Origin: Mesostigma viride
Taxonomy: Eukaryota > Streptophyta > Mesostigmatophyceae > Mesostigmatales > Mesostigmataceae
Length of the DNA stretch: 50,784 bases
Assembly (NCBI GenBank): GCA_009746045.1
Contig: RPFO01001335.1
Location: forward strand, 1-50,784
Direction of reading: 5' to 3'
The notes beneath the pieces are model-generated. The model had not been told where the DNA came from and made no database searches. It saw only the letters and a program-made list of their open reading frames with translations. Positions 28,638-37,796 of the stretch are shown here, piece by piece. Position numbers and translations under genes: made by a program. Within the stretch, counting starts at the first letter, position 1. Each line of letters starts with the position of its first letter.

Positions 28638-29014
28638 TGTTTCCGGGTTTGCCAGAGGGCCACACCCAGGACGAAGCTAGGGAGTGGTTGTTTAAGTTGT
28701 CCCATGCATATGCTAGCGACAATGTCCGTGATTGGTTTGCCTCTCTACGTGCGTCCACACCCATCCATCAATCTGCCAAGCCTATCCAGCAGTTGGTACA
28801 ATTGTACCAAAAGCGTGCCAGCAGCGGGGTAGACGTGGCAGAAAATGTGTTGTGGGCGCAGTTCATGGTTGATCTTAGGGCACTTGTTACCACGGGGGAG
28901 CACTTAGAAGTGCTTAAGGGCTTCCAGTGGATAGAGGCCTATAAGGTCAATAAGCGTGACTATGTGAGTGACAACAAAAAATATGTCATGTACATAGAGG
29001 GGATGAGGAGCTGA
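28586..29014 (+). pseudogene. Copia-2 Gag capsid-like region
   Basis: 142 codons: KLVFPGLPEGHTQDEAREWL, HAYASDNVRDWFASLR, VDVAENVLWAQFMVDL, VLKGFQWIEAYKVNKRDYV. The helix-rich pattern with conserved Trp residues looks like a retrotransposon capsid. The frame stops at 29014, but similar coding continues in another frame (KYLVHLWLQKAELDPTTLSV, about 29028-29190) and leads to the zinc knuckle. Confidence 0.6.
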
Positions 29015-29418
29015 AGAAGCTCAATGCCAAGTACCTAGTACACCTATGGCTACAAAAGGCAGAACTGGACCCCACCACCCTGTCAGTAATCCTGGCAGGT
29101 CTGAAGGATAAGTGGGAGGACTTCAGGAAGGCAATGGCCTATGTGCAGCAATGCCTAGAGCCGTTTGCTGCTGCAGCCAAGGAGGAAAGGTGAAGCAGGT
29201 AAAGGGGGAGGAAGCCTCAGGTACGGGGCTCTCCAAGAAGCAGATGCAGTCGCTGGTAGCCCAGGTAAAGGCGGTAATGGGGGGGATAAAAACAAAAACA
29301 ACAAAAGTGGGGGAGGTGGAAACAAGGGGGGGGAAAGAACAATAACAATAAAAACAGAAAACAAAGTGGGGGAGCTAGCAAGCCAGGGGGTGCTAAGCCA
29401 GCAGGGGGGGACAAGAGG

Positions 29419-29640
29419 TTGCCTCATGACCCCACCAAACATTGCACTAGGTGCCTTTGTAAGGGGCACCTAAAAGATGATTGCTGGAAGGCAAACCCGA
29501 CTATGGTTCTGACGTTGATGTTTGTCCTGGATGCTGGAAAACACGTCACCCCATTGCAGCAGGAGCGCGCTGCACGGCACCCAGGCACAACAAGACACGC
29601 CAGGGCGCTACAACCGCGCGGGGGCGGCAGACCAGGGTGA
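29419..29640 (+). pseudogene. Copia-2 nucleocapsid zinc knuckle
   Basis: Contains CTRCLCKGHLKDDC, a C-x2-C-x4-H-x4-C zinc knuckle, early in the frame. The following residues are frame-scrambled; a neighbouring frame to 29782 ends plausibly as WEVAYDMTLSHMMRDPP. No protease motif is present between the knuckle and the integrase start at about 29840, which matters for the unusual gene order. Confidence 0.65.
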
Positions 29641-29850
29641 CACCTGTAAGCTACCCTCACCATTTTTCACAAATGGTTTCCTGTTACCTTCTGTCTGCCA
29701 AGTGTTGCCTGAGTGTGATGATGTGGATTGGGAAGTGGCATATGACATGACACTGTCACACATGATGCGTGACCCACCATAGCTTCCCTTAGTGCAGCAG
29801 CAGAAAAGGTAATCACGTATGGTGCTCTAGCAGAGCAACTGCACAAGGTT

Positions 29851-31707
29851 ATGGGCCATGAGGCTGTGGCTGAAAGGCTAGCCAATAAAATACAAGGCCA
29901 TGATCTGGAACAGATGTGCAGGCACGTACGTAAGCACTGTGAGCAATGTCAGCTATATGCTCCTAAGCCCAGAAAATGGCATGTGGCCACACCACCACTG
30001 GCTAGAGGCAAACTGGTTGGGGATGTTATACACGTGGTGAAGGACACGGTATACTACCTAGTCATAAAGGATGCCTGGTCAAGGTTTGTGGTAGTGGAGC
30101 CCCTGCCTGGGATGGATAAAGAGCAGCTGCACAGAGCTTTACAGATAGCCTTGGCACGTTTTCACCCCATTGAAAAAGTAATGCTGGATCAGCAGTTTCT
30201 CTGCATCCAGGACAGGAATGACCTGCCCAAGATAGAAGTGTCTGGGGCTCAAGATCATGAACGTCAGGGGTTGGTAGAACGTACCATGAGAGCCATCAGG
30301 GATGTGATAAGAAAAATGCCATCCAGGTTGGCTGACTCTGGTAGCTATGCTGACAGGGCATCTTGGGCAGCAGGGGTGACTACCCAGCTAAACGCCAAAC
30401 CAATAATGTCCTCACCTTTTGGGGAAATCACCCCAACTGGCCTTCAGTCAGGCAGCTATGCTTCAGAGGTACACACTCACTACAACACACAAAGGCAGCA
30501 CTTAGCCAAGTTGCTGGCAAAGAAAGACAAAAATAATGCCAGGCCTGTGTTTGAAGTGGGGGACCATGTGTTGTTTTTCAGAGAGGGTGACAGAGGAAGA
30601 GCACACTCTGCCAGATGGCACGGTCCAGCTGTAGTCACCAAAATTCATGAAGAAGGGACTGCAGTCACTATACAACATGACAGAGAGCGTGTGGTCAGCA
30701 AGCATAGACTCAAGCTTTATTACCCACCACTGGCAGACGTGTCAGGGGTAGAATTCTTGGACATGGATTCAGAGCAGGAGTCTGGTGGATTGATCTCACC
30801 CAATGAATTGGCTAAGGACGTCATTGATGCAAGCACTAGCACCACAGTAGAAGCTCCTGTGTTCCTCAGTAGTGCAGCCCCACTACAACCCAATAGTCCA
30901 CCTGGGCAGGAGGACGGTGCACAGGGTGAGCAGCAGGTAGCACCTCCCTCACACCTGGAGGAGTCACAAAATAGAGCAGATCCTGTCGTTCCCAGGAAGT
31001 CATTTGCTGAGATTCTTAAGGCCTTGCACAAGGCACACAACACTAAAGCAGTTGTGGCAACAGGTACAGCACAGGTCAATGCTGTAGGGGATGCAGGTCA
31101 AGATCCTAGTATTTTGGCTGTAGACACCCAAGCACAGGTGAGTATCATCAGTGCAGAAGCTGTATCTGGTCTGAAAATGAAGGCCTCACCATGGGCTAGA
31201 GTGTCAGATTTTTCAGGCAAAACCAAAATGCAGGTCAAAGGTCAGGTGAGCATTCAAATCTTGGGTATGCCCACTCCATTTCAGGTGGTTGAGGGTTACT
31301 CAGGGAATGCCCTGTTAGGGGAACCTTTTGTATCTTACCCTGGTGTTGTCATCTCAGCTGGGAGGTTGAGTGTGGCAGGGGTAGGACAGGTGCCTCTAGA
31401 TCATTTTAAAATCCCTTTGAGCCAGATTAGCACTGGGTTGGATGCTGCCATCAATGCAGTTAAGCCCAAGTACCTCCCAGGTCAGGAACCGTGTGTGGAG
31501 GACCTCATACACTCTCAAAAGCTACACCCTTCAGCGTTTGGGCTTGGTAGATGGGATGTTGCATCCATGTCTCCCCTGTCCTATGATGATATTGTACGGG
31601 ACTGCCAGACGCAGATTGGGTTTCTTAAGTGGCTGAGGCTTTTACCAAAGCCAGGGAGGAGTGGGTTGTTCCAGATGCACGTAGTCCCACACACACACCA
31701 CCTGTGA
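29851..31707 (+). CDS. Copia-2 Pol part 1: integrase followed by protease-like domain
   Basis: 618 residues. The HHCC finger lies around the first 40 residues (LHKVMGH lies just before and across the start, then CRHVRKHCEQC). The catalytic residues lie in GDVIHVVKD, VMLDQQFLC and HERQGLVERTM, with 29 residues between the second Asp and the Glu, as in Copia-1. SARWHGPAVVTKIHEEG followed by KHRLKLYYPP is an SH3/GPY-like tail. After ~100 low-complexity residues comes the protease-like domain: LAVDTQAQVSIISAEAV (D425), ARVSDFSGKTKMQVKG, FQVVEGYSGNALLGEPFV. The DTQ replaces DTG/DSG. The last ~25 residues are out of frame. Confidence 0.87.
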   Translation: MGHEAVAERLANKIQGHDLEQMCRHVRKHCEQCQLYAPKPRKWHVATPPLARGKLVGDVIHVVKDTVYYLVIKDAWSRFVVVEPLPGMDKEQLHRALQIALARFHPIEKVMLDQQFLCIQDRNDLPKIEVSGAQDHERQGLVERTMRAIRDVIRKMPSRLADSGSYADRASWAAGVTTQLNAKPIMSSPFGEITPTGLQSGSYASEVHTHYNTQRQHLAKLLAKKDKNNARPVFEVGDHVLFFREGDRGRAHSARWHGPAVVTKIHEEGTAVTIQHDRERVVSKHRLKLYYPPLADVSGVEFLDMDSEQESGGLISPNELAKDVIDASTSTTVEAPVFLSSAAPLQPNSPPGQEDGAQGEQQVAPPSHLEESQNRADPVVPRKSFAEILKALHKAHNTKAVVATGTAQVNAVGDAGQDPSILAVDTQAQVSIISAEAVSGLKMKASPWARVSDFSGKTKMQVKGQVSIQILGMPTPFQVVEGYSGNALLGEPFVSYPGVVISAGRLSVAGVGQVPLDHFKIPLSQISTGLDAAINAVKPKYLPGQEPCVEDLIHSQKLHPSAFGLGRWDVASMSPLSYDDIVRDCQTQIGFLKWLRLLPKPGRSGLFQMHVVPHTHHL

Positions 31708-31847
31708 CTCCTCTTGATGCTATGCCAGCTGGAGCCAAGAAGCTAAGGTTAAAGTTTGTGTGCAAGCATAAACCTCAGGCTGATGGGGGACCACCCATTT
31801 TCCATGCTAGGCCATGTGTACTGAGTTCAGGGGCTCTACAGAGCTGA
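31629..31847 (+). pseudogene. Copia-2 reverse transcriptase N-terminus
   Basis: 72-codon frame carrying the start of RT between two frame breaks: EAFTKAREEWVVPDAR, LDAMPAGAKKLRLKFVCKHK, GGPPIFHARPCV. The equivalent stretch in Copia-1 is LEEWQGYGVYEPLDTVPKGA onward. It then passes into the frame used at 31814. Confidence 0.65.
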
Positions 31848-33148
31848 CAGAGGCTGAGCTTTATACTCCTGGTATTCAGCAAACGTCTCTCAAGGTGTTG
31901 CTTTCCTTGTTTTTGCATCAGCTTAATACAGGGAAGGATTATGTGTGTAAAGCCACAGATATCAAAAGAGCCTTTCTAAAGGGGGACCCTGCCATAGCAC
32001 AGCAGGTCTGGAGAGGTCAGGTATACGTGGTGAATACTCCTAAGGTGTGGCACAGGGATATTGTTCAACCCTTGTTGAGGCCAAACCTGGGGGTTGAAGG
32101 GTTGCAGTCAGCTCCAAAAATTTTTAGGCTGTCTGCACAGGAGGTATTCATGAAGCTAGGGGCCACCTATGATGACATTGACCCTTGCCTGTTTGTCATC
32201 CCACACCCTGATGGAATGATGATGTTTGTCTGGCATGGGGATGATCAGTTAATCTCAGGTCCTAGAGCTGCAGTGGATGCTTTCATAGCTCAGGTGTCTG
32301 CCAGTTTTGAGATTGGCAAGCAGCTAGAGCTGGGCAAGGAGCCAGTCAAGTTCTGTGGCATGATGCTTGAGTTGCTGCAGCAGCAGGGCAGCTGGGTTTG
32401 TTCCATGCAGGCCTCTGCTGAATACATTAAGTCTTGTCTGGATGTCCTGCCTGTTCACATCACCCCTGACATGTGCCCTACCATTAGAGGCAAGCTTGGT
32501 TGGCTATGTGCTACATGTGCACCCCACCTGGCTTTTGTGAGCAGGGTAGATGATGAGGTACTACAGGAGGTAGGAGCACGGGCAATCAAGCAGTTGTTGC
32601 ATGATGGTCCACCTTTGATGCTTCACTCACTGGACCTGTTTACTCCCATTCACATCACGTGCATGATGGATAGTTCAATGGAGTCCAGGGTAGTTACCAA
32701 GGTTCAAGCCAGAGAGGCTGGATTGTTTTTCCTGCATAACCAAGGTGGGAAGAAGTCACTAGTCTCCTGGTTCAGTAGATTGCACAAGAGGAAAGCTGTG
32801 AGTAGCAATGTAGCTGAATGCAGGGCTGTGGTATCTTCTGTCTTGCATGCAAGGTATCTCAATCACTTGCTGGTCTGGCTTCAACACCAGGCTGGTAGCT
32901 CTGCAGGAGTGAAAGCACATTTGCTGACTGACTCTCAATCTATCATCTCTTTCCTTGCCAATCCTTTGGCTGTACACTCGGACCTGGATTGGATTGTGCT
33001 AAAACAGGAATGCAAGTACCTGGAGTCTAAAGCCCACGTCAGGGACAAAGACAATGCTGCAGATGCACTGACCAAGGTGCCACAAGCAGCAGGACCACAA
33101 TACCAGGTCTTGTATGGGTTGATGAACCCTGGTTACAGTCTGAAGTGA
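31814..33148 (+). CDS. Copia-2 reverse transcriptase and RNase H
   Basis: 444 residues. RT motifs: EAELYTPGIQQTSLKVLL, KATDIKRAFLKGD (motif A), VEGLQSAPKIFRLSAQEV, MFVWHGDDQLIS (HGDD catalytic motif), and KFCGMMLELL. RNase H motifs: ITCMMDSSMESR, SNVAECRAVVSSVLHA, LLTDSQSIISFL, and DNAADALTKVP. One continuous frame covers the whole of what Copia-1 has in two. It is therefore useful for placing the Copia-1 break at 14584. Confidence 0.9.
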   Translation: MCTEFRGSTELTEAELYTPGIQQTSLKVLLSLFLHQLNTGKDYVCKATDIKRAFLKGDPAIAQQVWRGQVYVVNTPKVWHRDIVQPLLRPNLGVEGLQSAPKIFRLSAQEVFMKLGATYDDIDPCLFVIPHPDGMMMFVWHGDDQLISGPRAAVDAFIAQVSASFEIGKQLELGKEPVKFCGMMLELLQQQGSWVCSMQASAEYIKSCLDVLPVHITPDMCPTIRGKLGWLCATCAPHLAFVSRVDDEVLQEVGARAIKQLLHDGPPLMLHSLDLFTPIHITCMMDSSMESRVVTKVQAREAGLFFLHNQGGKKSLVSWFSRLHKRKAVSSNVAECRAVVSSVLHARYLNHLLVWLQHQAGSSAGVKAHLLTDSQSIISFLANPLAVHSDLDWIVLKQECKYLESKAHVRDKDNAADALTKVPQAAGPQYQVLYGLMNPGYSLK

Positions 33149-33531
33149 CTGGCACATTGTACATGTTAGCCCATGACCCCCTGCCTAATACTGCAGCTGA
33201 AAGGCTGCAGTGGCAGCTGGGTAGTTTTCTGACAGTGAGAAGCACTGGTCTAGAAAGTTGGGACATGATGAATGTGTTATTTATTGAATAAAATTTTGTG
33301 AGACACTTGTTTGGATGACCATGACATGCTGGGGCCTGGAGCACCCATCTCACTCAGTTAAGAAACCATGCTTGAGACATGGGGCCTTTTTAATGCATCT
33401 CTTGTACATGTGTGAGGTGACCTTTGGGTCCTAGTAGGTTATCTGACAGTTTTTTAAGGCATTGGGAATGGCTGCGTCCATTTGATGGCTATGTGTGTTT
33501 CTGTTGAAACCCAAAGAAAACTTAAAGTGGG
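33149..33531 (+). other. Copia-2 3' untranslated region
   Basis: About 380 bp after the RNase H stop. AATAAAAT at about 33288 resembles a polyadenylation signal. AAAGAAAACTTAAAGTGGG just before the LTR is a candidate polypurine tract. Confidence 0.5.
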
Positions 33532-33909
33532 AGTTAGTCTAAGTCTCCCGCCTGTAGCCTAAGTGGACACGTGCCAGCACCGCCGGCGCCCAATTGGGTA
33601 CTGGGACGGTGCTGGACTAGAGCAGTCGTGGCATGGACACGTGGCTGTACTCAGTATGTGATGAGCCGGTACCTCAGTACCGGGACTGTAGTTGTCATGT
33701 TAGGACTGACTAGATCAGGTTGTAACTGATAGGTAGTCCGTCCAGGATCAGTAAGTTAGTTTAACTTACGCAAAGTCTGGCCAGCCATCGTTGACGGCTG
33801 GCCAGCAGTATATGTGCCATTCTATCCTAATGCCAAGGTGTCTCGTCGTTCACGCACACTCTCGCCATTTGGCAGTGCCCAAGCATTCCAAGCTTCGTGT
33901 TGCATAACT
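33532..33909 (+). repeat. Copia-2 3' LTR
   Basis: 378 bp with termini AGTTAG and ATAACT, followed by the duplicated CCGAG. Confidence 0.95.
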
Positions 33910-34170
33910 CCGAGGACCGGAGGAGTCGGGGCGACTGCCGAATACTGGGCCGGAGAACCTGGGCTCAGTCTCCCCTGCGCCGCGACCGGTGTGCTTGCCC
34001 CGGAGCTTGGGGCAGTCGCGCTTGAGGTGTCCCACCTCACTGCACATGAAGCAACGCGCCTTGCTGGCGTCGATAGCGTTGATGCTCTGGTCAGCATAAC
34101 CATCGTCGGGGTCGTCGATGTAGCCTTCCTCCTCCTCGCCGGAGAACTCAGTGGAGTACAGCTGATTCAC
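33910..34170 (-). pseudogene. Gypsy-2 gag C-terminus with zinc knuckle
   Basis: Minus-strand frame with NAIDASKARCFMCSEVGHLK and RDCPKLRG, a CCHC knuckle (C-x2-C-x4-H-x4-C) matching Gypsy-3. Downstream it runs to the Copia-2 insertion at 33910; the tail beyond belongs to the Copia-2 LTR. The acidic segment EFSGEEEEGYIDDPDDGYAD precedes the knuckle. Confidence 0.85.
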
Positions 34171-34927
34171 CCGCCGCGGGGGAGCTGCATGGCCTGAAGA
34201 AAGGACGCACCGAGGGCGCGCGCCCGCGAGTCACCACATCGGCCACCTGCAGAAGATACCTCTGGATATTCAAGATGTCCCACTCCTCCCAAGGGACCTC
34301 AGCGTAGTGCTTTAGTACCTCATCCTGCAGCTCGGGGTTGAGTGCCTCAATGAACCGGATCTTGTACTCATACCAAGTCATGTCTGTCAGGTAGGCGGCG
34401 CTGGACTCAAACTTGGATAGAAACTCGCGATACGAAGTGGCTCCCTGGCGCAACTTGCCGAAGGCGAGTCGCTCGTGGATTACAGCATCTGGGGGCACCA
34501 GCTTGCGGCGCACCCGGTCCATCAGCTCCTCTACGGTTTGCGGGTACGACTGGGATGCGATGCTCTCACAGTTCAGGATGCTCACCACCGAGGGGTCCAT
34601 GCAGGTGTTGACCACGTGGGGGATCAAATCGCAGGTGGCCAGTTCCCAACTGTGGTGGTTGCACCAGACGGTATACTGCTGTTGCCACATGCGCCCCCAT
34701 TCGTCAATCTCCCGCGGTTTCATGTCCGCGTGCAGCTTGGGAACATTCTTGAAGGTAGGCATCGGTGGGGCCTTCACCGTATTAGGCTTGGGCCCACCGA
34801 CCTCACGATAGGCGATGGAGCCGAAGGCTGGGGGCTGCGACCGGGGGATCGAGAGATCCGGACCTGGCCGGCGTGCCGTGCGTCCGCCGCACCTGTACAG
34901 ACGATGGGTGTTCATACCCCGGGTCAT
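34148..34927 (-). pseudogene. Gypsy-2 gag capsid region
   Basis: 259-codon frame very similar to Gypsy-3: FKNVPKLHADMKPREIDEWG, MWQQQYTVWCNHHSWELATC, SFESIASQ-like helices, and FIEALNPELQDEVLKHYAEV. It is the Retrotrans_gag-type capsid. The frame shifts to that of 33850-34170 near its end (FFRPCSSP), consistent with one indel. Confidence 0.85.
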
Positions 34928-35024
34928 CCAGGGCCACCCTAATGAAATTCAGGTTGCTGACGACCGCAGGCGAGTGGACCATGCTGCTGTCGTGCGCCCG
35001 TGAACGCTGCCGCTGGGGGCCAGG

Positions 35025-35342
35025 TCACTGGACGGGTGTATGAGTCTCCTCGTCGTGAGCAGTGACGCTGCTTCTGTCATCCCCTAGCCGGGCCCGTGGC
35101 CTATGAGCTCCAAAGGGCGGGCCCTGTGCCCCTGGTTCCTCGAGGTCCTCCACGGCACCCTCCAAATCGCCGAACTCGCCATCTGCCCCGGTGACCTCCC
35201 CGTCATCATCCGAATTCCATAACACCGTGGGTAACAGGGAAGTACTGCCGAAGGACACTCTACGCCTGCCCCGGTGGGTTGGGACCGGCGGAGGTCCCTG
35301 AGGGCGACCCCGCCCCGCCCAGGGATGCGATAGCCGCTCCAT
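35025..35342 (-). pseudogene. Gypsy-2 gag N-terminal half, Pro/acidic region
   Basis: 105 codons with HPWAGRGRPQGPPPVP, RRVSFGSTSLLPTVLW and an acidic stretch. It matches Gypsy-3 about residues 195-300. It is separated by a frame shift from the preceding poly-Gln part and by further breaks from the capsid part. Confidence 0.75.
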
Positions 35343-35474
35343 GGCGGGCTGCCGATAACGATAGTGCAGGGTGTCTTCATTCTCGTCCCCGTGCTGCTCA
35401 GGGTACTGTGGCAGCCATTGTGACCTCGCCTGAGGTTGTTGCTGCTGCGGCGGGAGCTGCTGCTGCTGCCGTTG

Positions 35475-35559
<85 letters not shown>

Positions 35560-35853
35560 CCTGGAGCATCTCCCGGTCACGCCTGTCTTCGCCTTGTTCT
35601 ATTCTGGAGTCTAGATTGTCCTCATCTGGTGGACTCCTAGGGTTCTGGTAGCTGGATCGTGGGGAGCCTTCCGCAGGTCTCTCCATGACCTCACCTCTAT
35701 TTGTCCCTGCTTGGACGTGCTGTGGTACCTCTAGCACCTCTATACCTTGCTGGTGGTTGTCTACCTGTTCTATCTCTCTATTCTCTGGTCCCGTCTTCTG
35801 TCTCTATGGCATTCCTTGCTTGAAGCCATGTTGGCATGGTGCTCGTACCAGTA
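35343..35853 (-). pseudogene. Gypsy-2 gag start and poly-Gln tract
   Basis: In the minus sense the gag start is at about 35853, by comparison with Gypsy-3. VPQHVQAGTNRGEVMERPAE and GSPRSSYQNPRSPPDE parallel the Gypsy-3 start. The CAG run is read as poly-Ser in the surviving frame, because a one-base shift precedes it. Confidence 0.75.
35446..35558. repeat. CTG/CAG trinucleotide repeat
   Basis: About 35 CTG-type units on the plus strand. Corresponds to the poly-Gln segment of Gypsy gag. Confidence 0.92.
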
Positions 35854-35879
35854 CCTTACACTGCAGGCAACACCTCCCC

Positions 35880-35882
<3 letters not shown>

Positions 35883-35963
<81 letters not shown>
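35883..35963. repeat. (GA)n dinucleotide repeat
   Basis: About 40 GA units just upstream (minus sense) of the Gypsy-2 gag start. Gypsy-3 has only a short CTCTCTCTCCCTTGCTCTCTC at the same place, so the repeat expanded in Gypsy-2. Confidence 0.95.
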
Positions 35964-35964
<1 letters not shown>

Positions 35965-35991
35965 AACCACGTACTAGAGATCTATATATAT

Positions 35992-37388
35992 TCATTGAGA
36001 ATGATAGATTACGAAGGTGAGATAGGCATGCAACATAAGGAAAAAACCGATGACTGGGAGAATAACCCTGAAGAAATTAATAGTAATCTGACACAGACAT
36101 CCAAGGATCACGCCAGCGGCACAAGGTACAACTAACTATACATCACAAAACTACACGCAGCAACAGCGCTGCCGGCCCACCATGCAGGCCTGGAAGGAAT
36201 CTAGACCGCGTGGGTCGCGACAAAGTCGGCCCGGGTGCGGCGGAATAACACATCAGCCACGGTGCGAGTGAGGGCGAGTGACAGACGCTGCCGCCAATAC
36301 GAGGACCACGTGCGGGCCGACCACGGGGCGGTCTGACCCTCGAGGTCGAGGCGGTCTTCACGGCGCTGGCAGCACTCGTGGAAAAACTCCGCTGTCTTGG
36401 GGCCCATGGCCCCGAACTCCTCAAGGACAAAGGGGATGACCCGGTGGGGCCCCACATTGCCGTAGGAGGCAAACTTGTCGCGCTCAGCCACAGCGGCAGC
36501 AGCGCCGGCATCCACAGCCGCCCGGAGGATGTGGCGACCGGAAAGCGGCCGAGCCACGGAGACATCGATGAGCAGGTGGCAACCCTGCCCGTCGTAGTCA
36601 AGCACGGTAATGTCGGGGCGGTGGTTGGGTGAGTAGAGGGCGGCCCCATCCGCGTCCTCGCACTTAATGGTGGAGTGGGGAAAGACCGACCGAACCATGG
36701 CACACACCACCCGGAGGAGAGCGGTATGGAGATAGAGGAACCAGTTCTGGTTCTGCTGGCCACCCATGCACGCGATGTAGTGCGTCCCAGTAGTATCCAG
36801 AGCAAGCCCGCAGCTGCCGCAGGACGCACCCGCCGTGATGAGAGGTTGCGGGGCAAAGAGCTGGTGGCGGAGAGCGATGGCGTAAAGGGCCGGAACCAGT
36901 GTGAACAAAGGGCTCATGGGGAGGGCGCGCAGGAATGCGGACCCCACGCTCCCCTCAAGGGAAACGGAGTGAAGCCAAGCCTTCCCCTGATCGTTCAAGC
37001 TCGCATGCAGACCCATCCAGTCGGCACAGTGTAGTATACCCGCGTAGGTCTTTTGTTGTTTTTCATGAACGCAGGCAGGGAAGACACTAGGACTGACGAC
37101 AGTGGACACGCCGGGCGTGCCCCGGGGCAGGCGACGGTGGACGGCCTGAGCGGGGCGGACGAGGTCGCAAGCCTGCTGGATCCCGAGGTAAGAATCCTGC
37201 ACAGCCTGCACAAAGGGGAAGGGGGATGGGGTGACCAAGTCGGGAATGGCGCTGACGGCGCTGGGGACCAACCGGCGGATCTCCGCCCAGGCCTGAGCAA
37301 CAGAGCCAAGGAAGGCGGCGGGGGCGAGGCGGGCGGCGCGGGTGAGCCCACACCCGCCCATGCGGCAGGGGAGGGTGGCCAAGCGCAT
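35992..37388 (-). mobile_element. LINE tail A: 5'-truncated non-LTR retrotransposon
   Basis: Minus-strand copy containing the C-terminal coding part (36201-37388) and a 3' untranslated region of about 200 bp. It is flanked by ATCTATATATAT at 35980-35991 and 37391-37402. Truncation on the 5' side is typical of target-primed reverse transcription. Confidence 0.75.
36201..37388 (-). CDS. LINE C-terminal region with CCHC motif and restriction-like endonuclease signature
   Basis: 395 residues, open to the truncation point. LPCRMGGCGLTRAARLAPAA and FLGSVAQAW resemble the segment after the RT thumb in many non-LTR elements. A zinc-binding C190-x2-C193-x9-H203-x3-C207 follows, then HRPDITVLD (P258-D259) and HLLIDVSVARPL (D275), and ERDKFASYG (K305). 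The order CCHC, then PD...DVS...K is that of the restriction-like endonuclease at the C-terminus of R2/NeSL-type LINEs. Assignment by motif only. RT itself is missing. Confidence 0.6.
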   Translation of the reverse strand: MRLATLPCRMGGCGLTRAARLAPAAFLGSVAQAWAEIRRLVPSAVSAIPDLVTPSPFPFVQAVQDSYLGIQQACDLVRPAQAVHRRLPRGTPGVSTVVSPSVFPACVHEKQQKTYAGILHCADWMGLHASLNDQGKAWLHSVSLEGSVGSAFLRALPMSPLFTLVPALYAIALRHQLFAPQPLITAGASCGSCGLALDTTGTHYIACMGGQQNQNWFLYLHTALLRVVCAMVRSVFPHSTIKCEDADGAALYSPNHRPDITVLDYDGQGCHLLIDVSVARPLSGRHILRAAVDAGAAAAVAERDKFASYGNVGPHRVIPFVLEEFGAMGPKTAEFFHECCQRREDRLDLEGQTAPWSARTWSSYWRQRLSLALTRTVADVLFRRTRADFVATHAV

Positions 37389-37402
37389 CTATCTATATAT
37401 AT

Positions 37403-37444
37403 ATAATTTATATATATATTTATAATATATATATCTATATATAT
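37403..37444. repeat. TA-rich microsatellite with ATCTATATATAT target motif
   Basis: TATATA tract containing another ATCTATATATAT at 37433-37444, between LINE tails A and B. Confidence 0.8.
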
Positions 37445-37784
37445 TATAAAATATAATTACTTACATGCAGCAGAGTGAAATCACTCAAACCAAAGCAAAC
37501 GCCCAGCTATAAACCTATATACAGAGCCATGTCAAAGCTCTATACTACGATAAGACCAATGGAAACGCCTAACGGGAGGAACCTAGTAGCCCTGCTGCAC
37601 CGCAAAATCAGCCCGCGTACGGCGGAGCATGATATCAGCCATGGCCCGAGTCAGCGCCACCGACAAGCGCTGACGCCAATATTCGACGTCCAGGTCCGCG
37701 CCGACCATGGGGCCCGCTGGCCCTCCAGGTCCAGCCGGTCCTCCCGGAGCCGGCAACACTCCTTGAAGAAGGCGGTGGCCAGAG
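37445..37784 (-). mobile_element. LINE tail B: very short 5'-truncated copy
   Basis: About 340 bp, nearly identical to 37797-38130 (tail C): the 3' end ...CACTCTGCTG(C)..TAAGTAATTATATTTT and the last ~60 codons (minus sense). It is cut at about 37781, next to ATCTATATATAT. Confidence 0.85.
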
Positions 37785-37796
37785 ATCTATATATAT

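Larger units (their letters stand above)
26449..33909 (+). mobile_element. Copia-2: Copia-like element of the same clade as Copia-1, inserted in Gypsy-2 gag
   Basis: 7.46 kb, with a 379-bp 5' LTR and a 378-bp 3' LTR differing at about two sites, and a perfect CCGAG duplication. LTR termini are AGTTAG and ATAACT rather than TG..CA. The internal order is a long 5' gag region with several frame breaks, zinc knuckle, integrase (DD29E), protease-like domain, RT and RNase H. Frame breaks in gag and around 31.64 and 31.83 kb make this copy appear inactive, although the LTRs say it is young. Confidence 0.93.

Noticed and set aside
35398-35651. Poly-Ala, poly-Leu and poly-Ser ORFs around the CTG repeat
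   Set aside because: Shifted-frame shadows of the gag poly-Gln tract.
35770-36135. (Arg-Glu)n and (Ser-Leu)n ORFs
   Set aside because: Translations of the GA dinucleotide repeat.
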